The notes under the pieces: generated by a model | What the model saw: only the letters and a program-made list of their open reading frames with translations | Database searches by the model: none | Told to the model about the DNA's origin: nothing | Position numbers and translations under genes: made by a program | Assembly (NCBI RefSeq): GCF_000952155.1 | Contig: NZ_JYON01000009.1 | Coordinates: 1-64,000 of the forward strand | Reading direction: 5' to 3' | From: Aliterella atlantica CENA595 | Lineage (GTDB): Bacteria > Cyanobacteriota > Cyanobacteriia > Cyanobacteriales > Chroococcidiopsidaceae | Length of the DNA: 64,000 nt | Part shown: positions 53,779 to 63,247 of the stretch, one piece after another | Position numbering within the stretch: position 1 is the stretch's first letter | Layout of the letters: every line of letters begins with the position of its first letter

Positions 53779-54954
53779 CTACACTGTTTCTTTTCGTTTG
53801 GTTTTCTTGCGTAGAATACCAGCACTAGCACCAAAAGCTAGTACGCCTAGCATACTTGCTGGTTCGGGAACTGGTGTCAAAAGTACAGCACGAGTTGTTT
53901 GAGAATCGTTAAAGAAGGCAGTAGCAGCAATTTGTCCTTTTTCGTTAATTCCTCTAGCGCTTGTTAGGACAAAGTTAGACGTTTCAGGAATCAAATCGTT
54001 GATATCGAACATCGTGTTATCTGCAAATAAAAAGGCGCGATCCGATCCATCAGCAAGTTCGGAATCGCCCACTACTTGCCCTAACTCATTGATGCCGTAA
54101 GCTATACTAAACGAGCCGCCTAGAGTACCAAGATCGTCTATACTTGAGTTGATGGCACTATTTGCCCCAGTAAGGAAAGCACGAGTATCGCCGCTAGCAG
54201 TTGTTGAACTACCGATAACTTGACCTAAATCGTTGATATCATTGGCAGCGCTAAAAGAACCGCCCAAAGTTCCTAAGTCATCTGTTGCTGAATTAATAGC
54301 ACTATTTACCGTAGTGCGAAAGGCACGAGTTTGACCGTCAGCCGTTTCCGAACTACCAACTACCTGACCTAAATTGTTGATACTATTGCCAGAACTATTA
54401 GTTCCTCCTAAAGTTCCTAAGTCTATAAGCCCAGCTTCTCTTGAATTTCTAAGTACGGCATGATATATAGGTTCTGATATTGCCGGATCTACAACTAAAG
54501 CTCTGCCAGTTACTTGTCCTGAATCATTGATACCATTGGCATTGCCAATGAAAATATTTTCTGCTCCTGTAGAACCATTGGGCTGAGAAAGATAGCCGCC
54601 TGTAAACCTGCTAAAGGAAGTACCAGTTCCTACAAATTGCCCTGAGTTGTTAATATCGTTAGGCGTACTTACTCCAACATCGTTTAAACTAGCAACAATA
54701 TCTGTGGCTGGATTAATCGGACTATTAGGCGCAGTGCGGAAAGACTCGTTAGCTCTTTCAAGGAAACGAGAAGTTCCAATAACTTGACCTAAGTCGTTGA
54801 GACCTGTGGCAGTAGTAAAACCAGATTCTCCAGCAACACCGAGGTCAAGAACGTTATACAGGGTTGCTGCCGTAGCAGGTAATGATGTGGTCAATCCTAC
54901 TAACGACACTGTTGTTACTACTAGGCTAACTTGACTAATATTAGTTGATTTCAT
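53779..54954 (-). CDS. Seven-repeat HAF-type PEP-CTERM protein, paralog 4
   Basis: The 391-residue protein has a signal peptide (LVVTTVSLVGLTTSLPATAA), LYNVLDLG and seven repeats, from TGLNDLGQVIG to RGINEKGQIAA. DLGTLGG linkers precede the fourth to sixth repeats. The PEP-CTERM end is VPEPASMLGVLAFGASAGILRKKTK. It is first in the minus-strand order and the only copy without the GGTAGATG upstream element. Two adjacent units (the TRAFxTxxNSAINSxxDDLGTLGGSFS pattern) are almost identical, so repeats inside this copy were also homogenised. Confidence 0.88.
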   Translation of the reverse strand: MKSTNISQVSLVVTTVSLVGLTTSLPATAATLYNVLDLGVAGESGFTTATGLNDLGQVIGTSRFLERANESFRTAPNSPINPATDIVASLNDVGVSTPNDINNSGQFVGTGTSFSRFTGGYLSQPNGSTGAENIFIGNANGINDSGQVTGRALVVDPAISEPIYHAVLRNSREAGLIDLGTLGGTNSSGNSINNLGQVVGSSETADGQTRAFRTTVNSAINSATDDLGTLGGSFSAANDINDLGQVIGSSTTASGDTRAFLTGANSAINSSIDDLGTLGGSFSIAYGINELGQVVGDSELADGSDRAFLFADNTMFDINDLIPETSNFVLTSARGINEKGQIAATAFFNDSQTTRAVLLTPVPEPASMLGVLAFGASAGILRKKTKRKETV

Positions 54955-55255
54955 GTTCTATTTTGGTTAAATAAATAACATTGCATTTTTGCAGTCAACA
55001 GTATCCTGGAAGCTTAAATCGACGCATACTGGGTAGAGCAACCTTAAAAAATTCTCAAGCAAATATGCTTATATAGAGATAGAGTGTCATAGTCAGAAAA
55101 ATTTTTGCTCTATCTAATGGCAGTTACGCTTAAGTATCAATTTATGCCCAAACGTCGCTCCTCTCCTAACTAAATGTAAAGTTGTAAGATCGCCAATTTT
55201 GGCAAAGATAGTCTAAGCTAGCTGAAGGTTATTTGAAATTCGTTGGGGCGGTACT
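54955..55255. other. Intergenic region, divergent promoters
   Basis: About 300 bases separate HAF paralog 4 (minus) from the TPR gene (plus). It is AT-rich and must carry both promoters. No repeat, RNA or small gene was recognised. Confidence 0.4.
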
Positions 55256-56146
55256 GTGCCAAATCGCAATTATTGGCTGTCATTCCTAGTTGTCTGTGGT
55301 TTTTGGGGAATAAGTTTACCTGCTTTTGGGCAAGCGTTAGTTCCTTATACAGTGCAACTCAATTCCGCACAACTAGAGAAACAAGGCTTGGGGTTAGCAC
55401 AGGAAGCAGCGCAGTTAGCACAATTTCAACAATACGAACTAGCACTACCTAGAGCCAGACTAGCAACTCAATTAGCTCCTAAAACTTACCAATCTTGGCT
55501 GCTATTAGGCGGTTTGTACCTGCAAACAAATAAGTTTGCCGAAGCGATCGCCCCTTTGCAACAAGCGAGAGCGCTCGATCCGAAAAACCCAGCGATTTTG
55601 TTTGCTTTAGGTTCGGCAAATTTTGGACAAGAAAGATACCAAGCAGCAGTTGACAATATTCAAGCAGGTTTGAAGTTAAAACCGAACGATCCTGATGCTC
55701 TGTTCGACTTAGGCAACTCTTATTACAAGCTCAATCGCTTATCAGATGCGATCGCCCAATACAACCAAGCAGTTGCCAATAATCAGAAATTTTGGCCCGC
55801 AATTAACAATATTGGCTTAATCAAATACGAACAAGGCGATATTGAAGGGGCGCTTACTAACTGGCGCAATGCTTTAGCAATTGAAAAACAAGCTGCCGAA
55901 CCTCAGTTAGCAATAGGCGTAGCTTTGTATGCTAGAGGCGATCGCGATCGCGGTTTAGCAGCAGGAGAAGCCGCTTTAAAAATCGATAGCCGCTACGGCG
56001 ATTTAGAATTTCTCAAGCAAAACCTGTGGGGCAATCGCTTACTTGCTGACACTAAAAAGTTGCTAGCCGCCCCCCGCATCCGTACTACACTGCAACAAGC
56101 GCCCCAACAGCCACCAAGGCAAACTACACCTCAAACTCCGCAATAA
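55256..56146 (+). CDS. Exported TPR protein
   Basis: The 296-residue protein has a signal peptide (WLSFLVVCGFWGISLPAFG) and five or six tetratricopeptide repeats (SWLLLGGLYLQTNKFAEAI, ALFDLGNSYYKLNRLSDAI, INNIGLIKYEQGDIEGAL). The C-terminal tail is rich in proline, glutamine and threonine. TPRs bind other proteins; location is likely periplasm or thylakoid lumen. The start is a GTG at 55256, with a G-rich sequence upstream (GGGGCGG) as a possible ribosome binding site. Confidence 0.85.
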   Translation: MPNRNYWLSFLVVCGFWGISLPAFGQALVPYTVQLNSAQLEKQGLGLAQEAAQLAQFQQYELALPRARLATQLAPKTYQSWLLLGGLYLQTNKFAEAIAPLQQARALDPKNPAILFALGSANFGQERYQAAVDNIQAGLKLKPNDPDALFDLGNSYYKLNRLSDAIAQYNQAVANNQKFWPAINNIGLIKYEQGDIEGALTNWRNALAIEKQAAEPQLAIGVALYARGDRDRGLAAGEAALKIDSRYGDLEFLKQNLWGNRLLADTKKLLAAPRIRTTLQQAPQQPPRQTTPQTPQ

Positions 56147-56355
56147 ATACAGATAGGTAAAATTGCCCAGCGATCCAAAATCCCTTTGCTAATCAAGCAA
56201 GGGGAAAATTTTTATTTAACGCTAATTAATAAAAACTGCGATCGCCAATAACCTTGTCACCCAATGCTACTTAAATTAATTTATAAAGATAACTACTATG
56301 CTCTATCTGCTAGGCAACCTATAATTACCTAACTTGCTCTCAAGCTCAAAAAGTT

Positions 56356-57009
56356 ATGTTTATTTTAAAAAGACAAGATGTAGAAATTTTTAATATTCAG
56401 CACCCAACAAGCGATCGCCAAATTCCGATTATTAATTATCAAAGACAAACTTTTCGATTGCTAAAATCATTTCCCCCAGAGCGGCAAGAAGAAGCTTTAG
56501 CTTTGTGGCGAGATTTGACTGATAACCAAGGCAAAGCTTGCATTCTACTTGAAGAACCAGACCGCTATACAGTTTGGGGAAAAATCAAACCAGAGCAATT
56601 AAATAAAAATAACGTTAATTACCAACTAGAGAAATTAGTCAAAGGCAGTTTACTACTATTGCAAGCAGTATATATAGAGATTGAAGACTTATTAGGACCG
56701 AGGCAAGCAAAATTATTTCAAAAAGACTTTAAAGACTTTTTAGATAAAGTTGACTTGACAGAAAAATCTCCAGAAGCAGTTAATTATCTTTTAGCTATCG
56801 ATCCTCTAAGCGCTAGCAATTTACCATCATGGCAAGAAGCGCAAATATTGAACTTATTACAAGAATTGCATCGCCTAGGCAAAAGATATTTTGGCAATAC
56901 TGAATTTACCCGTGAAGTTATGAGTGGGCTTCAAGATATGCCAGAAGTCGAGCAATCGGGGTTTTTACAGTGGCTAAATCAATCTAGCCTTGGTAAGCTG
57001 TGGCAGTAA
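56356..57009 (+). CDS. Conserved cyanobacterial protein (Npun_F0813-like)
   Basis: The 217-residue protein starts FILKRQDVEIFNIQHPTSD and contains RLLKSFPPERQEEALALWRDL and a helical C-terminal half. From memory this matches the cyanobacterial Npun_F0813 family, of unknown function. It has no signal peptide or membrane segment and is probably cytoplasmic. It lies between the TPR gene and a membrane-protein gene on the same strand, with about 105-bp and 209-bp gaps. Family naming is moderately sure. Confidence 0.72.
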   Translation: MFILKRQDVEIFNIQHPTSDRQIPIINYQRQTFRLLKSFPPERQEEALALWRDLTDNQGKACILLEEPDRYTVWGKIKPEQLNKNNVNYQLEKLVKGSLLLLQAVYIEIEDLLGPRQAKLFQKDFKDFLDKVDLTEKSPEAVNYLLAIDPLSASNLPSWQEAQILNLLQELHRLGKRYFGNTEFTREVMSGLQDMPEVEQSGFLQWLNQSSLGKLWQ

Positions 57010-57114
57010 TATTAAGTTCTTTAGCGAGCAAATGTCACGAACAGATCCCAAAAGCGTTGAGAACTACGTACAGACGCAGCGATCGCTGCTCCGTTACCCC
57101 TAGGAGTAGTTTAT

Positions 57115-58008
57115 ATGAACAAACCTTTAAATCAAGCAAATAGTTCTAAATCTTGGCTATCGCTGCAAACGATTGTATTACTAGCGATCGCTTGGAGCGT
57201 ACTGGCGCTACTATCGGCTTTATTTTTTAGCTTACCAGTTGCCGATGCTGAAGGCGTTTTTAGACGTTCGGAAGGCTATATCATCAGCACTTATATATTT
57301 CAATCGGTTGCCTATTTAGCAGCCGCTATTTTGTGCTTTAGAAACCTGCTCAGTCCTAGTATTATGAGCGGGCGCAGCCTTTGGCTAGGCGTTGGCTTTG
57401 GGATGCTATCGTATCTATTAGGAAATTTAATTTTGGCTTATTGGGAATTAATTCTCAAACAGGAAGCAACTAATGTATCGCCAGCCGATTTATTTTTTAT
57501 CGCAACCTACTTATTTATCGGTGGTGGTATGGTTTCCGCACTCACTGGAAGAAGGCTAAATTTAGAACGTTGGCAATGGGGGCTTGTAGGTGTAATTGCT
57601 TTAGTTGGTATTAGTTTGGGGATTTGGGTATCAACATCAGGCAACCCCACAACTTCTGCGGACGTTACTAATGTGCCTGGGTGGGCAGCAGTGTTAGAAG
57701 AATCTGTTTCTTTGTTTTACACTGTAGCTGACGTGCTGCTATTAATTATTGCTACAATGTTGCTACTGACTTTCTGGGGCGGTCGTTTCTCTCAATCGTG
57801 GTTAGCGATCGCATTGGCAGTATTTTCGCTCTACATTGGAGATGTGTGGTTTAGCTACGCGCAAAATCACATTGAAAACTACCAAAGTGGAGCGTTGTTA
57901 GAAGTATTTTGGGTATTTAGTGGCGTGCTGTTTGCAATTAGTGCTGCCCTAGAGTATGAAATATCAAGTCGTTCTCGCCGTGAGAAGCGTGGGCGGAGGC
58001 GAGCGTAG
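57115..58008 (+). CDS. Polytopic membrane protein, unknown function
   Basis: The 297-residue protein has about eight hydrophobic helices (TIVLLAIAWSVLALLSALFF, IFQSVAYLAAAILCF, GVGFGMLSYLLGNLILAYW, LLLIIATMLLLTFW, LEVFWVFSGVLFAISAALEY) and a very basic C-terminus (SRREKRGRRRA). I know no catalytic motif here. AGGAG at 57102-57106, eight bases before the ATG, supports the start. It is followed after 15 bases by an HTH protein gene, so a shared transcript is likely. Confidence 0.75.
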   Translation: MNKPLNQANSSKSWLSLQTIVLLAIAWSVLALLSALFFSLPVADAEGVFRRSEGYIISTYIFQSVAYLAAAILCFRNLLSPSIMSGRSLWLGVGFGMLSYLLGNLILAYWELILKQEATNVSPADLFFIATYLFIGGGMVSALTGRRLNLERWQWGLVGVIALVGISLGIWVSTSGNPTTSADVTNVPGWAAVLEESVSLFYTVADVLLLIIATMLLLTFWGGRFSQSWLAIALAVFSLYIGDVWFSYAQNHIENYQSGALLEVFWVFSGVLFAISAALEYEISSRSRREKRGRRRA

Positions 58009-58023
58009 GATCGATCTATAACT

Positions 58024-59025
58024 ATGACTGGAAAAAAAATTTCGGAATCTGTTAAAAATGACATTATTCATCTGTACAGGCACACAGGTGAAACAACTTC
58101 GACATTGGCAGATCGTTATGGAGTGAGTAATTCAACTATCAGTCGCTTGTTGAAAAGCACTTTGGCAGAAGATGAATACGAGGTTTTAATCGCGTCCAAA
58201 CGTGCAGCGCGAGTACCTGGCGTAGATGGAGCTAAACCAACTCCAGAACCGCAAGAGCCAGAAATAGTTGTCGCAGCAGAACCAGAGTTAGAAATAGTTC
58301 CCAGCCCTCCCAAACGGCAACGGCGTTCGGCAAAAAGCACGCCACAAGTAGAATCTCAGCCACTAATAGCAGAAATCGAGCAAGTTGTACCTGCTGTCGA
58401 GCGAGAAAATAGCACTCCAGTTTTACCCAAAAAGAAGATTATTCCCAATCCCGTTCCTATTGGGGGCGAACCTTTACCCAGGATAGAAGAAGCTCAGTTA
58501 GAGGAAGTCGATCGCGCAGAGCCTTACGATGAAGTAACGAATGCAGAAAATAGTGCCTTAGTTGCACAGATGTTAGGTGAGGATTTGCTAGATGAAGCAG
58601 ATGACAATGAAGAACTAGATGAAGATGAAGACTTAGACTACTTAGACGACGAAGATGACGAACCAGAAACACCAGTGCTAGTCAAGCGGCGTTCGGCTTC
58701 TGGAGCATTAGTTCAAGTTTTACCGCTATCAGAAGCTACTTTGCCTAGAACTTGCTATTTAGTTATCGATCGCGCTTCAGAATTGATTACTCGCCCTTTA
58801 CGAGAATTTGGCGATTTAGGGCAAATTCCGGCGCAAGAAGTGCATCAAAAGACTTTACCAATATTTGATAACCACCGCGTCGCTCGACGCTTCTCAACTA
58901 AGCGCGATCGAGTAATTAAAATCCCCGACAGCAGAATGCTGCAAAAAGCTCGCTATCACCTTCAAGCTAAAGGTATTACGCGGCTTTTAGTTGACGGTCA
59001 AGTTTACTCGCTGTATCTCAATTAA
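58024..59025 (+). CDS. HTH protein with acidic linker and conserved C-terminal domain
   Basis: The 333-residue protein has an N-terminal transposase-like helix-turn-helix (VKNDIIHLYRHTGETTSTLA, RYGVSNSTISRLLKS). A disordered linker follows, with proline-rich and very acidic parts (EADDNEELDEDEDLDYLDD, about 195-220). The C-terminal domain (TCYLVIDRASELITRPLREF to LLVDGQVYSLYLN) is basic. It looks like a nucleoid- or RNA-linked regulator conserved in cyanobacteria, not an active transposase, as no DDE domain is present. It is followed by cutA with no gap (stop at 59025, start at 59026). Confidence 0.75.
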   Translation: MTGKKISESVKNDIIHLYRHTGETTSTLADRYGVSNSTISRLLKSTLAEDEYEVLIASKRAARVPGVDGAKPTPEPQEPEIVVAAEPELEIVPSPPKRQRRSAKSTPQVESQPLIAEIEQVVPAVERENSTPVLPKKKIIPNPVPIGGEPLPRIEEAQLEEVDRAEPYDEVTNAENSALVAQMLGEDLLDEADDNEELDEDEDLDYLDDEDDEPETPVLVKRRSASGALVQVLPLSEATLPRTCYLVIDRASELITRPLREFGDLGQIPAQEVHQKTLPIFDNHRVARRFSTKRDRVIKIPDSRMLQKARYHLQAKGITRLLVDGQVYSLYLN

Positions 59026-59358
59026 ATGGCAGAAAATTCTCAAGCAGCTAAATATGGAATTATCCTGGTAACTGCAAGCTCAGAAGCAGAAGCAAAAGAA
59101 CTCGCTAAATCGTTAGTAGAATCTCAGCTAGCTGCTTGCGTGAGTTTGATACCAATGCAATCGATTTACACCTGGCAAGGAGAATTACACCAAGAGCAAG
59201 AATGGCAATTGCTAATCAAAACTGAATTAGCGCAGTTTGACACAATCTCTGCACTAATTCAGGAATTGCACTCTTACCAAGTGCCAGAAATTATTGCTAT
59301 TCCTCTAGTTGCTGGTTTCGATCCTTACCTGCAATGGATTAGCGCCCAAGTAACCTAG
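59026..59358 (+). CDS. cutA: Divalent-cation tolerance protein CutA
   Basis: The 110-residue protein has the CutA trimer signature: ILVTASSEAEAKELAKSLVE, AACVSLIP, SIYTWQGEL and SYQVPEIIAIP. CutA1 is a PII-like trimer linked to copper tolerance, though its true role is debated. The ATG follows the HTH gene stop directly, so translation is likely coupled. It converges on a methyltransferase gene, three bases away. Confidence 0.95.
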   Translation: MAENSQAAKYGIILVTASSEAEAKELAKSLVESQLAACVSLIPMQSIYTWQGELHQEQEWQLLIKTELAQFDTISALIQELHSYQVPEIIAIPLVAGFDPYLQWISAQVT

Positions 59359-59361
59359 AAG

Positions 59362-59985
59362 TTATTTGTAAGCCTGAATTACTTGCAAGCTACCGCCTGC
59401 AAAAAAAGAGCGATCGCATTTTTTAAACCCAGCTTGTGTTAATACCTCTACTAAATCCGTTTGCAGTAGTTGCCAAGCTGTTTGAGTTTCAAATAACAGC
59501 AAAAATAAAGATATTCCAGGTTTATAAAGCCAATTTGTGGGTTTATGAAAGTCTATAAGTGTAAATACACCATCAGGCTTGAGTACGCGGCAAACTTCTT
59601 TAATTATCGAGCGCAATTGCTCTGGCTGCATTTCGTGCAATGCCACGCTAGTATGCACTAAATCGAAACTATTATCTGCAAACGGCATAGATTCGGCGAA
59701 AGCCTCTATATATTCAGCTTGCGGAACATTTTTTCTTGCCCTTTCTAGCGATCGCGGCGAAGCATCTAATCCAGTTACATTTGGCGAACGCTGCACTAAA
59801 AACCCAGTTGTTTGACCAGAGGCGCAACATAAGTCTAAAATCTTAGTGTCTGGAGCGATTGCAAGTCCTTGCAAGGCTAACTGGCGAAATTTAGCTTCTC
59901 CACCTACACTTATGGCTGCTAGACGCGATATAGCATCGTACAGCCATTGATATCGATAACTCCAGGCTCGTAAAATAGTCGCCAC
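59362..59985 (-). CDS. Class I SAM-dependent methyltransferase
   Basis: The 207-residue protein has motif I as ILDLCCASGQTTGFL, then VTGLDASPRSLERA, and the post-motif SFDLVHTSVALHEM with VLKPDGVFTLIDFHKP. The arrangement is that of the UbiE/MenG-like branch that methylates small molecules such as quinols. The substrate is unproven. It converges on cutA and diverges from hemH, with 75 bases between its start and the hemH start. Confidence 0.88.
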   Translation of the reverse strand: MATILRAWSYRYQWLYDAISRLAAISVGGEAKFRQLALQGLAIAPDTKILDLCCASGQTTGFLVQRSPNVTGLDASPRSLERARKNVPQAEYIEAFAESMPFADNSFDLVHTSVALHEMQPEQLRSIIKEVCRVLKPDGVFTLIDFHKPTNWLYKPGISLFLLLFETQTAWQLLQTDLVEVLTQAGFKKCDRSFFAGGSLQVIQAYK

Positions 59986-60060
59986 CGTAACTCCTTTAGT
60001 AAAGATATATTGTTAAAATTAGTGACAAAGCTGAAAAAAGATTAGGGCATTGTAACTGTT

Positions 60061-61224
60061 ATGGGTCGTGTTGGGGTACTATTACTCAATCTTGGTGGAC
60101 CAGATCAACTAGAGGATGTGGGTCCTTTTCTATTTAACCTATTTGCCGACCCAGAGATCATTCGCATACCATTTAAGTGGCTGCAAAGACCTTTAGCTTG
60201 GTTTATTTCCACTCGGCGGACAAAAACATCTCAAGACAACTATAGGCAAATTGGCGGCGGTTCTCCTTTACGCCGGATTACCGAAGAACAAGCTTACGCT
60301 CTCAAACAACGCTTGCAAGAATTAGGGCAAGAAGTAGAAACATATATCGGGATGCGTTATTGGCATCCATTTACAGAAGAAGCGATCGCCCGCATCAAAC
60401 GCGATCGCTGCGATCGGTTGGTAATTTTACCGCTTTATCCTCAATTTTCTATTAGTACCAGCGGTTCTAGCTTCCGCCTACTGCAAAGAATTTGGTTAGA
60501 AGATCCAAAACTCAGCCAAATCGAATACACAGTTATTCCCTCTTGGTACAAGCAGCCAGCTTACTTGCAAGCAATGGCAGATTTGATCGCTCAGGAATTA
60601 AACAAATTACCTAATCCTGACAAAGCGCACATATTTTTTAGCGCTCATGGAGTTCCGCGCAGCTACGTTGAAGAAGCAGGCGATCCTTATCAGCAAGAAA
60701 TTGAGGAATGCACTAGCCTAATTATGCAAACCCTCAATCGCCCTAACGACTACACATTAGCCTATCAAAGCCGAGTAGGTCCTGTAGAGTGGCTGCAACC
60801 GTACACTGAAGATGCAATTCAAGCATTAGGGGCGCAGGGAGTAGAAGATTTAGTTGTAGTGCCAATTAGCTTTGTCTCCGAACACATTGAGACGCTGCAA
60901 GAAATTGATATCGAGTACCGCGAAGTTGCCGAACACGCAGGTATTCATAATTTCCACCGCGTAGCTGCACCCAATACTCACCCGTTATTTATTCAAGCAT
61001 TATCGGACTTGGTAGTGGATGCGCTCAAATCTCCTAGCCTCAAATTATCCCAAGTCACGCAGTTAAAGAAAAAAGTCAAAATGTATCCTCAAGAAAGTTG
61101 GCAATGGGGTATGACTACAACTGCTGAAGTTTGGAACGGGCGAATTGCCATGCTAGGGTTTATTGCTTTAGTAATCGAACTAATTACTGGTAAGGGACTA
61201 TTGCATTTTGTCGGGATTTTGTAG
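60061..61224 (+). CDS. hemH: Ferrochelatase with C-terminal chlorophyll-binding-like helix
   Basis: The 387-residue protein has the ferrochelatase core ([16 protein letters not shown], the Ser/Gly region of SISTSGSS, the catalytic [11 protein letters not shown] and [18 protein letters not shown]). It carries an extra C-terminal segment after a linker: [13 protein letters not shown] (about 355-366) followed by a hydrophobic helix. That is the CAB-like motif found in type II ferrochelatases of photosynthetic organisms. The enzyme inserts Fe(II) into protoporphyrin IX; the extra helix links it to chlorophyll metabolism. All expected residues are present. Confidence 0.98.
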   Translation: MGRVGVLLLNLGGPDQLEDVGPFLFNLFADPEIIRIPFKWLQRPLAWFISTRRTKTSQDNYRQIGGGSPLRRITEEQAYALKQRLQELGQEVETYIGMRYWHPFTEEAIARIKRDRCDRLVILPLYPQFSISTSGSSFRLLQRIWLEDPKLSQIEYTVIPSWYKQPAYLQAMADLIAQELNKLPNPDKAHIFFSAHGVPRSYVEEAGDPYQQEIEECTSLIMQTLNRPNDYTLAYQSRVGPVEWLQPYTEDAIQALGAQGVEDLVVVPISFVSEHIETLQEIDIEYREVAEHAGIHNFHRVAAPNTHPLFIQALSDLVVDALKSPSLKLSQVTQLKKKVKMYPQESWQWGMTTTAEVWNGRIAMLGFIALVIELITGKGLLHFVGIL

Positions 61225-61232
61225 AACAAGCA

Positions 61233-61778
61233 TTAGCGCGAATCCTTGCGGTAATACCATCGACTTAACTCTTGGTAGCTGCCAACTGCTAGCAAAAATA
61301 AACCAAGAGCGATGATTCCTCCGACTTGAGGCTGCTTAACAGCTAAAACAGCTAGTAATACGCCTAAAACATCTTGTCCGCAGACAAACCAGACAGGAAA
61401 ACCGCGCCGACGATAAAAATAGCCTGCTTGTACAGCTTGCAATACAAAAGCAAATAAGCCGCCAATTAAACCGATTATCCAATTAGGAGCGGCAATCGAT
61501 TGGAGGGTAAATATTGCTGCGAAAGCTCCTGCAAAGGGACTGCATATCAACTGGACAATTTGCAGCGCTCTTTGTCCCATTAATTTTTTTGAGACTATTA
61601 TTTCTAGCAAAGACCAACTACAAAGAATTGCCAATCGCACTTGCCCAGAAATATGAGCTAAAACTGGAACATTAGACCACAAACACTCTCCTCGCAATAA
61701 TTCGAGTGCGAGGAGAGGCAGGGCGATTCTAATTCCCGCCGCCGCCGAAGCTGATAGCGCGGCTAGGACTTCAAGCAT
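61233..61778 (-). CDS. DUF4126 family membrane protein
   Basis: The 181-residue protein has about five hydrophobic helices, starting LEVLAALSASAAAGIRIALPLLALELL and including SPFAGAFAAIFTLQS and GIIALGLFLLAVGSY. The GIRIALPLL and glycine-rich SPFAG segments match DUF4126 as I know it; the function is not known. It converges on hemH with eight bases between the stops, and starts about 80 bases from the purB stop on the same strand. Confidence 0.85.
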   Translation of the reverse strand: MLEVLAALSASAAAGIRIALPLLALELLRGECLWSNVPVLAHISGQVRLAILCSWSLLEIIVSKKLMGQRALQIVQLICSPFAGAFAAIFTLQSIAAPNWIIGLIGGLFAFVLQAVQAGYFYRRRGFPVWFVCGQDVLGVLLAVLAVKQPQVGGIIALGLFLLAVGSYQELSRWYYRKDSR

Positions 61779-61856
61779 ATTGAAATTGGCTCGGCTTTGT
61801 TAATTACAGCCTAACTCGCTCTAAAAACAAGCTTTGATATGTATAGTTTCACACAT

Positions 61857-63152
61857 TTAGATACTCAATCGTTGATAAATTTCATCTAAATGCTTGAGAT
61901 GGTGGGCGGGATCGAAACAAGCCTCAATTTCTGCTGGCGATAGCAATTGGCGGACGCGATCATCTTGACTAATTAGGGCATGAAAGTCGCCTTGAGGTTG
62001 GTTCCAAGCTTGATGAGCGCATGATTGGACTACAGTATAAGCTTTCTCGCGGCTCATACCTTTATCAACTAAAGTTAGCAGTACCCGTTGACTAAAGACT
62101 ACACCGCCGTAGCAATTCATGTTCCGCGCCATATTTTCGGGATAGACTAACAGATTTTGCACTAAATCGGTCATTTCTACCAGCATAAAATGGGTAGCAA
62201 TACAGCTATCGGGTAAAATTACTCGCTCGACAGCGCTGTGAGAAATATCCCTTTCGTGCCACAAGGCTACATTTTCTAAAGCAGCGATCGCATTTCCGCG
62301 CAGTATTCTGGCTATACCTGTCAACCGCTCGCTACGGATAGGATTGCGCTTGTGCGGCATAGCTGAGGAGCCTTTTTGCCCTTTAGCAAAAAATTCCTCT
62401 ACTTCTAAAACGTCAGTTCTTTGTAAGTTGCGAATTTCTACTGCAAATCTTTCGATAGAAGCACCTAAAAGAGCTAGTTGTTGCACGAAATCAGCATGAC
62501 GATCGCGGGAAATGACTTGAGTTGAGGCTGTATCTGGTTGCAGCCCTAATTTTTGGCAAGCAAGTTCTTCGATGCGCGGTTCGACGTTGGCGTAAGTACC
62601 GACTGCACCAGAGATTTTGCCGACAGCAATTGTAGTGCGGAGATTAGTAAGGCGACCCTGCGATCGCAATACTTCTGCTAGCCACCCTGCTAATTTAAAG
62701 CCAAAAGTAATCGGTTCGGCATGAATGCCATGCGATCGCCCAATCATGAAGGTATGGCGGTGTTGCCTTGCTTGAACTCGGATCGCAGTAATTAGATCGT
62801 CTAGTCGCGCTAATAAAATATCTAAACTAGCTACTAATTGCAGCGCCAAAGCCGTATCTAATACATCTGAACTTGTTAAGCCTAAATGAATATAACGCCC
62901 AGCATCGCCTACATATTCATTTACATTAGTCAAAAAGGCGATCATGTCGTGGCGGACTTCTGTCTCAATTTCTAAGACGCGCTTGGGGTCAAAATTCGCC
63001 TTGTCCTTAATTTCTGCAACTGCCTCTTTTGGAATATAACCTAGTTCTGCTTGCGCCTCACAAGCAGCAATTTCTACTTGCAACCAAGTTTTAAGTTTGT
63101 ATGTCTCAGTCCAAAGTTCGCCCATTTCAGGCAAGGTATAACGCTCAATCAC
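61857..63152 (-). CDS. purB: Adenylosuccinate lyase
   Basis: The protein is 431 residues from the GTG at 63152 (IERYTLPEMGELW), the start and length usual for cyanobacterial PurB; an ATG at 63179 would add nine residues. It has TSSDVLDTALALQL, the catalytic region GRSHGIHAEPITFG and the superfamily signature GSSAMPHKRNP. It splits fumarate from SAICAR and adenylosuccinate in purine synthesis. All motifs are intact. Confidence 0.96.
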   Translation of the reverse strand: MIERYTLPEMGELWTETYKLKTWLQVEIAACEAQAELGYIPKEAVAEIKDKANFDPKRVLEIETEVRHDMIAFLTNVNEYVGDAGRYIHLGLTSSDVLDTALALQLVASLDILLARLDDLITAIRVQARQHRHTFMIGRSHGIHAEPITFGFKLAGWLAEVLRSQGRLTNLRTTIAVGKISGAVGTYANVEPRIEELACQKLGLQPDTASTQVISRDRHADFVQQLALLGASIERFAVEIRNLQRTDVLEVEEFFAKGQKGSSAMPHKRNPIRSERLTGIARILRGNAIAALENVALWHERDISHSAVERVILPDSCIATHFMLVEMTDLVQNLLVYPENMARNMNCYGGVVFSQRVLLTLVDKGMSREKAYTVVQSCAHQAWNQPQGDFHALISQDDRVRQLLSPAEIEACFDPAHHLKHLDEIYQRLSI

Positions 63153-63247
63153 TCGTCCGCTACAGAACACAACTGTCATATTTTACAGTCTTGTTAGGTG
63201 CGATCGATGGAGGATTGACTTTAAGTTGCAACTAGAATTATGAGTAA

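Noticed and set aside
58024..58200. Transposase remnant, because of the transposase-like HTH
   Set aside because: The frame is intact for 333 codons with a conserved C-terminal domain, and no IS ends or DDE domain are visible.
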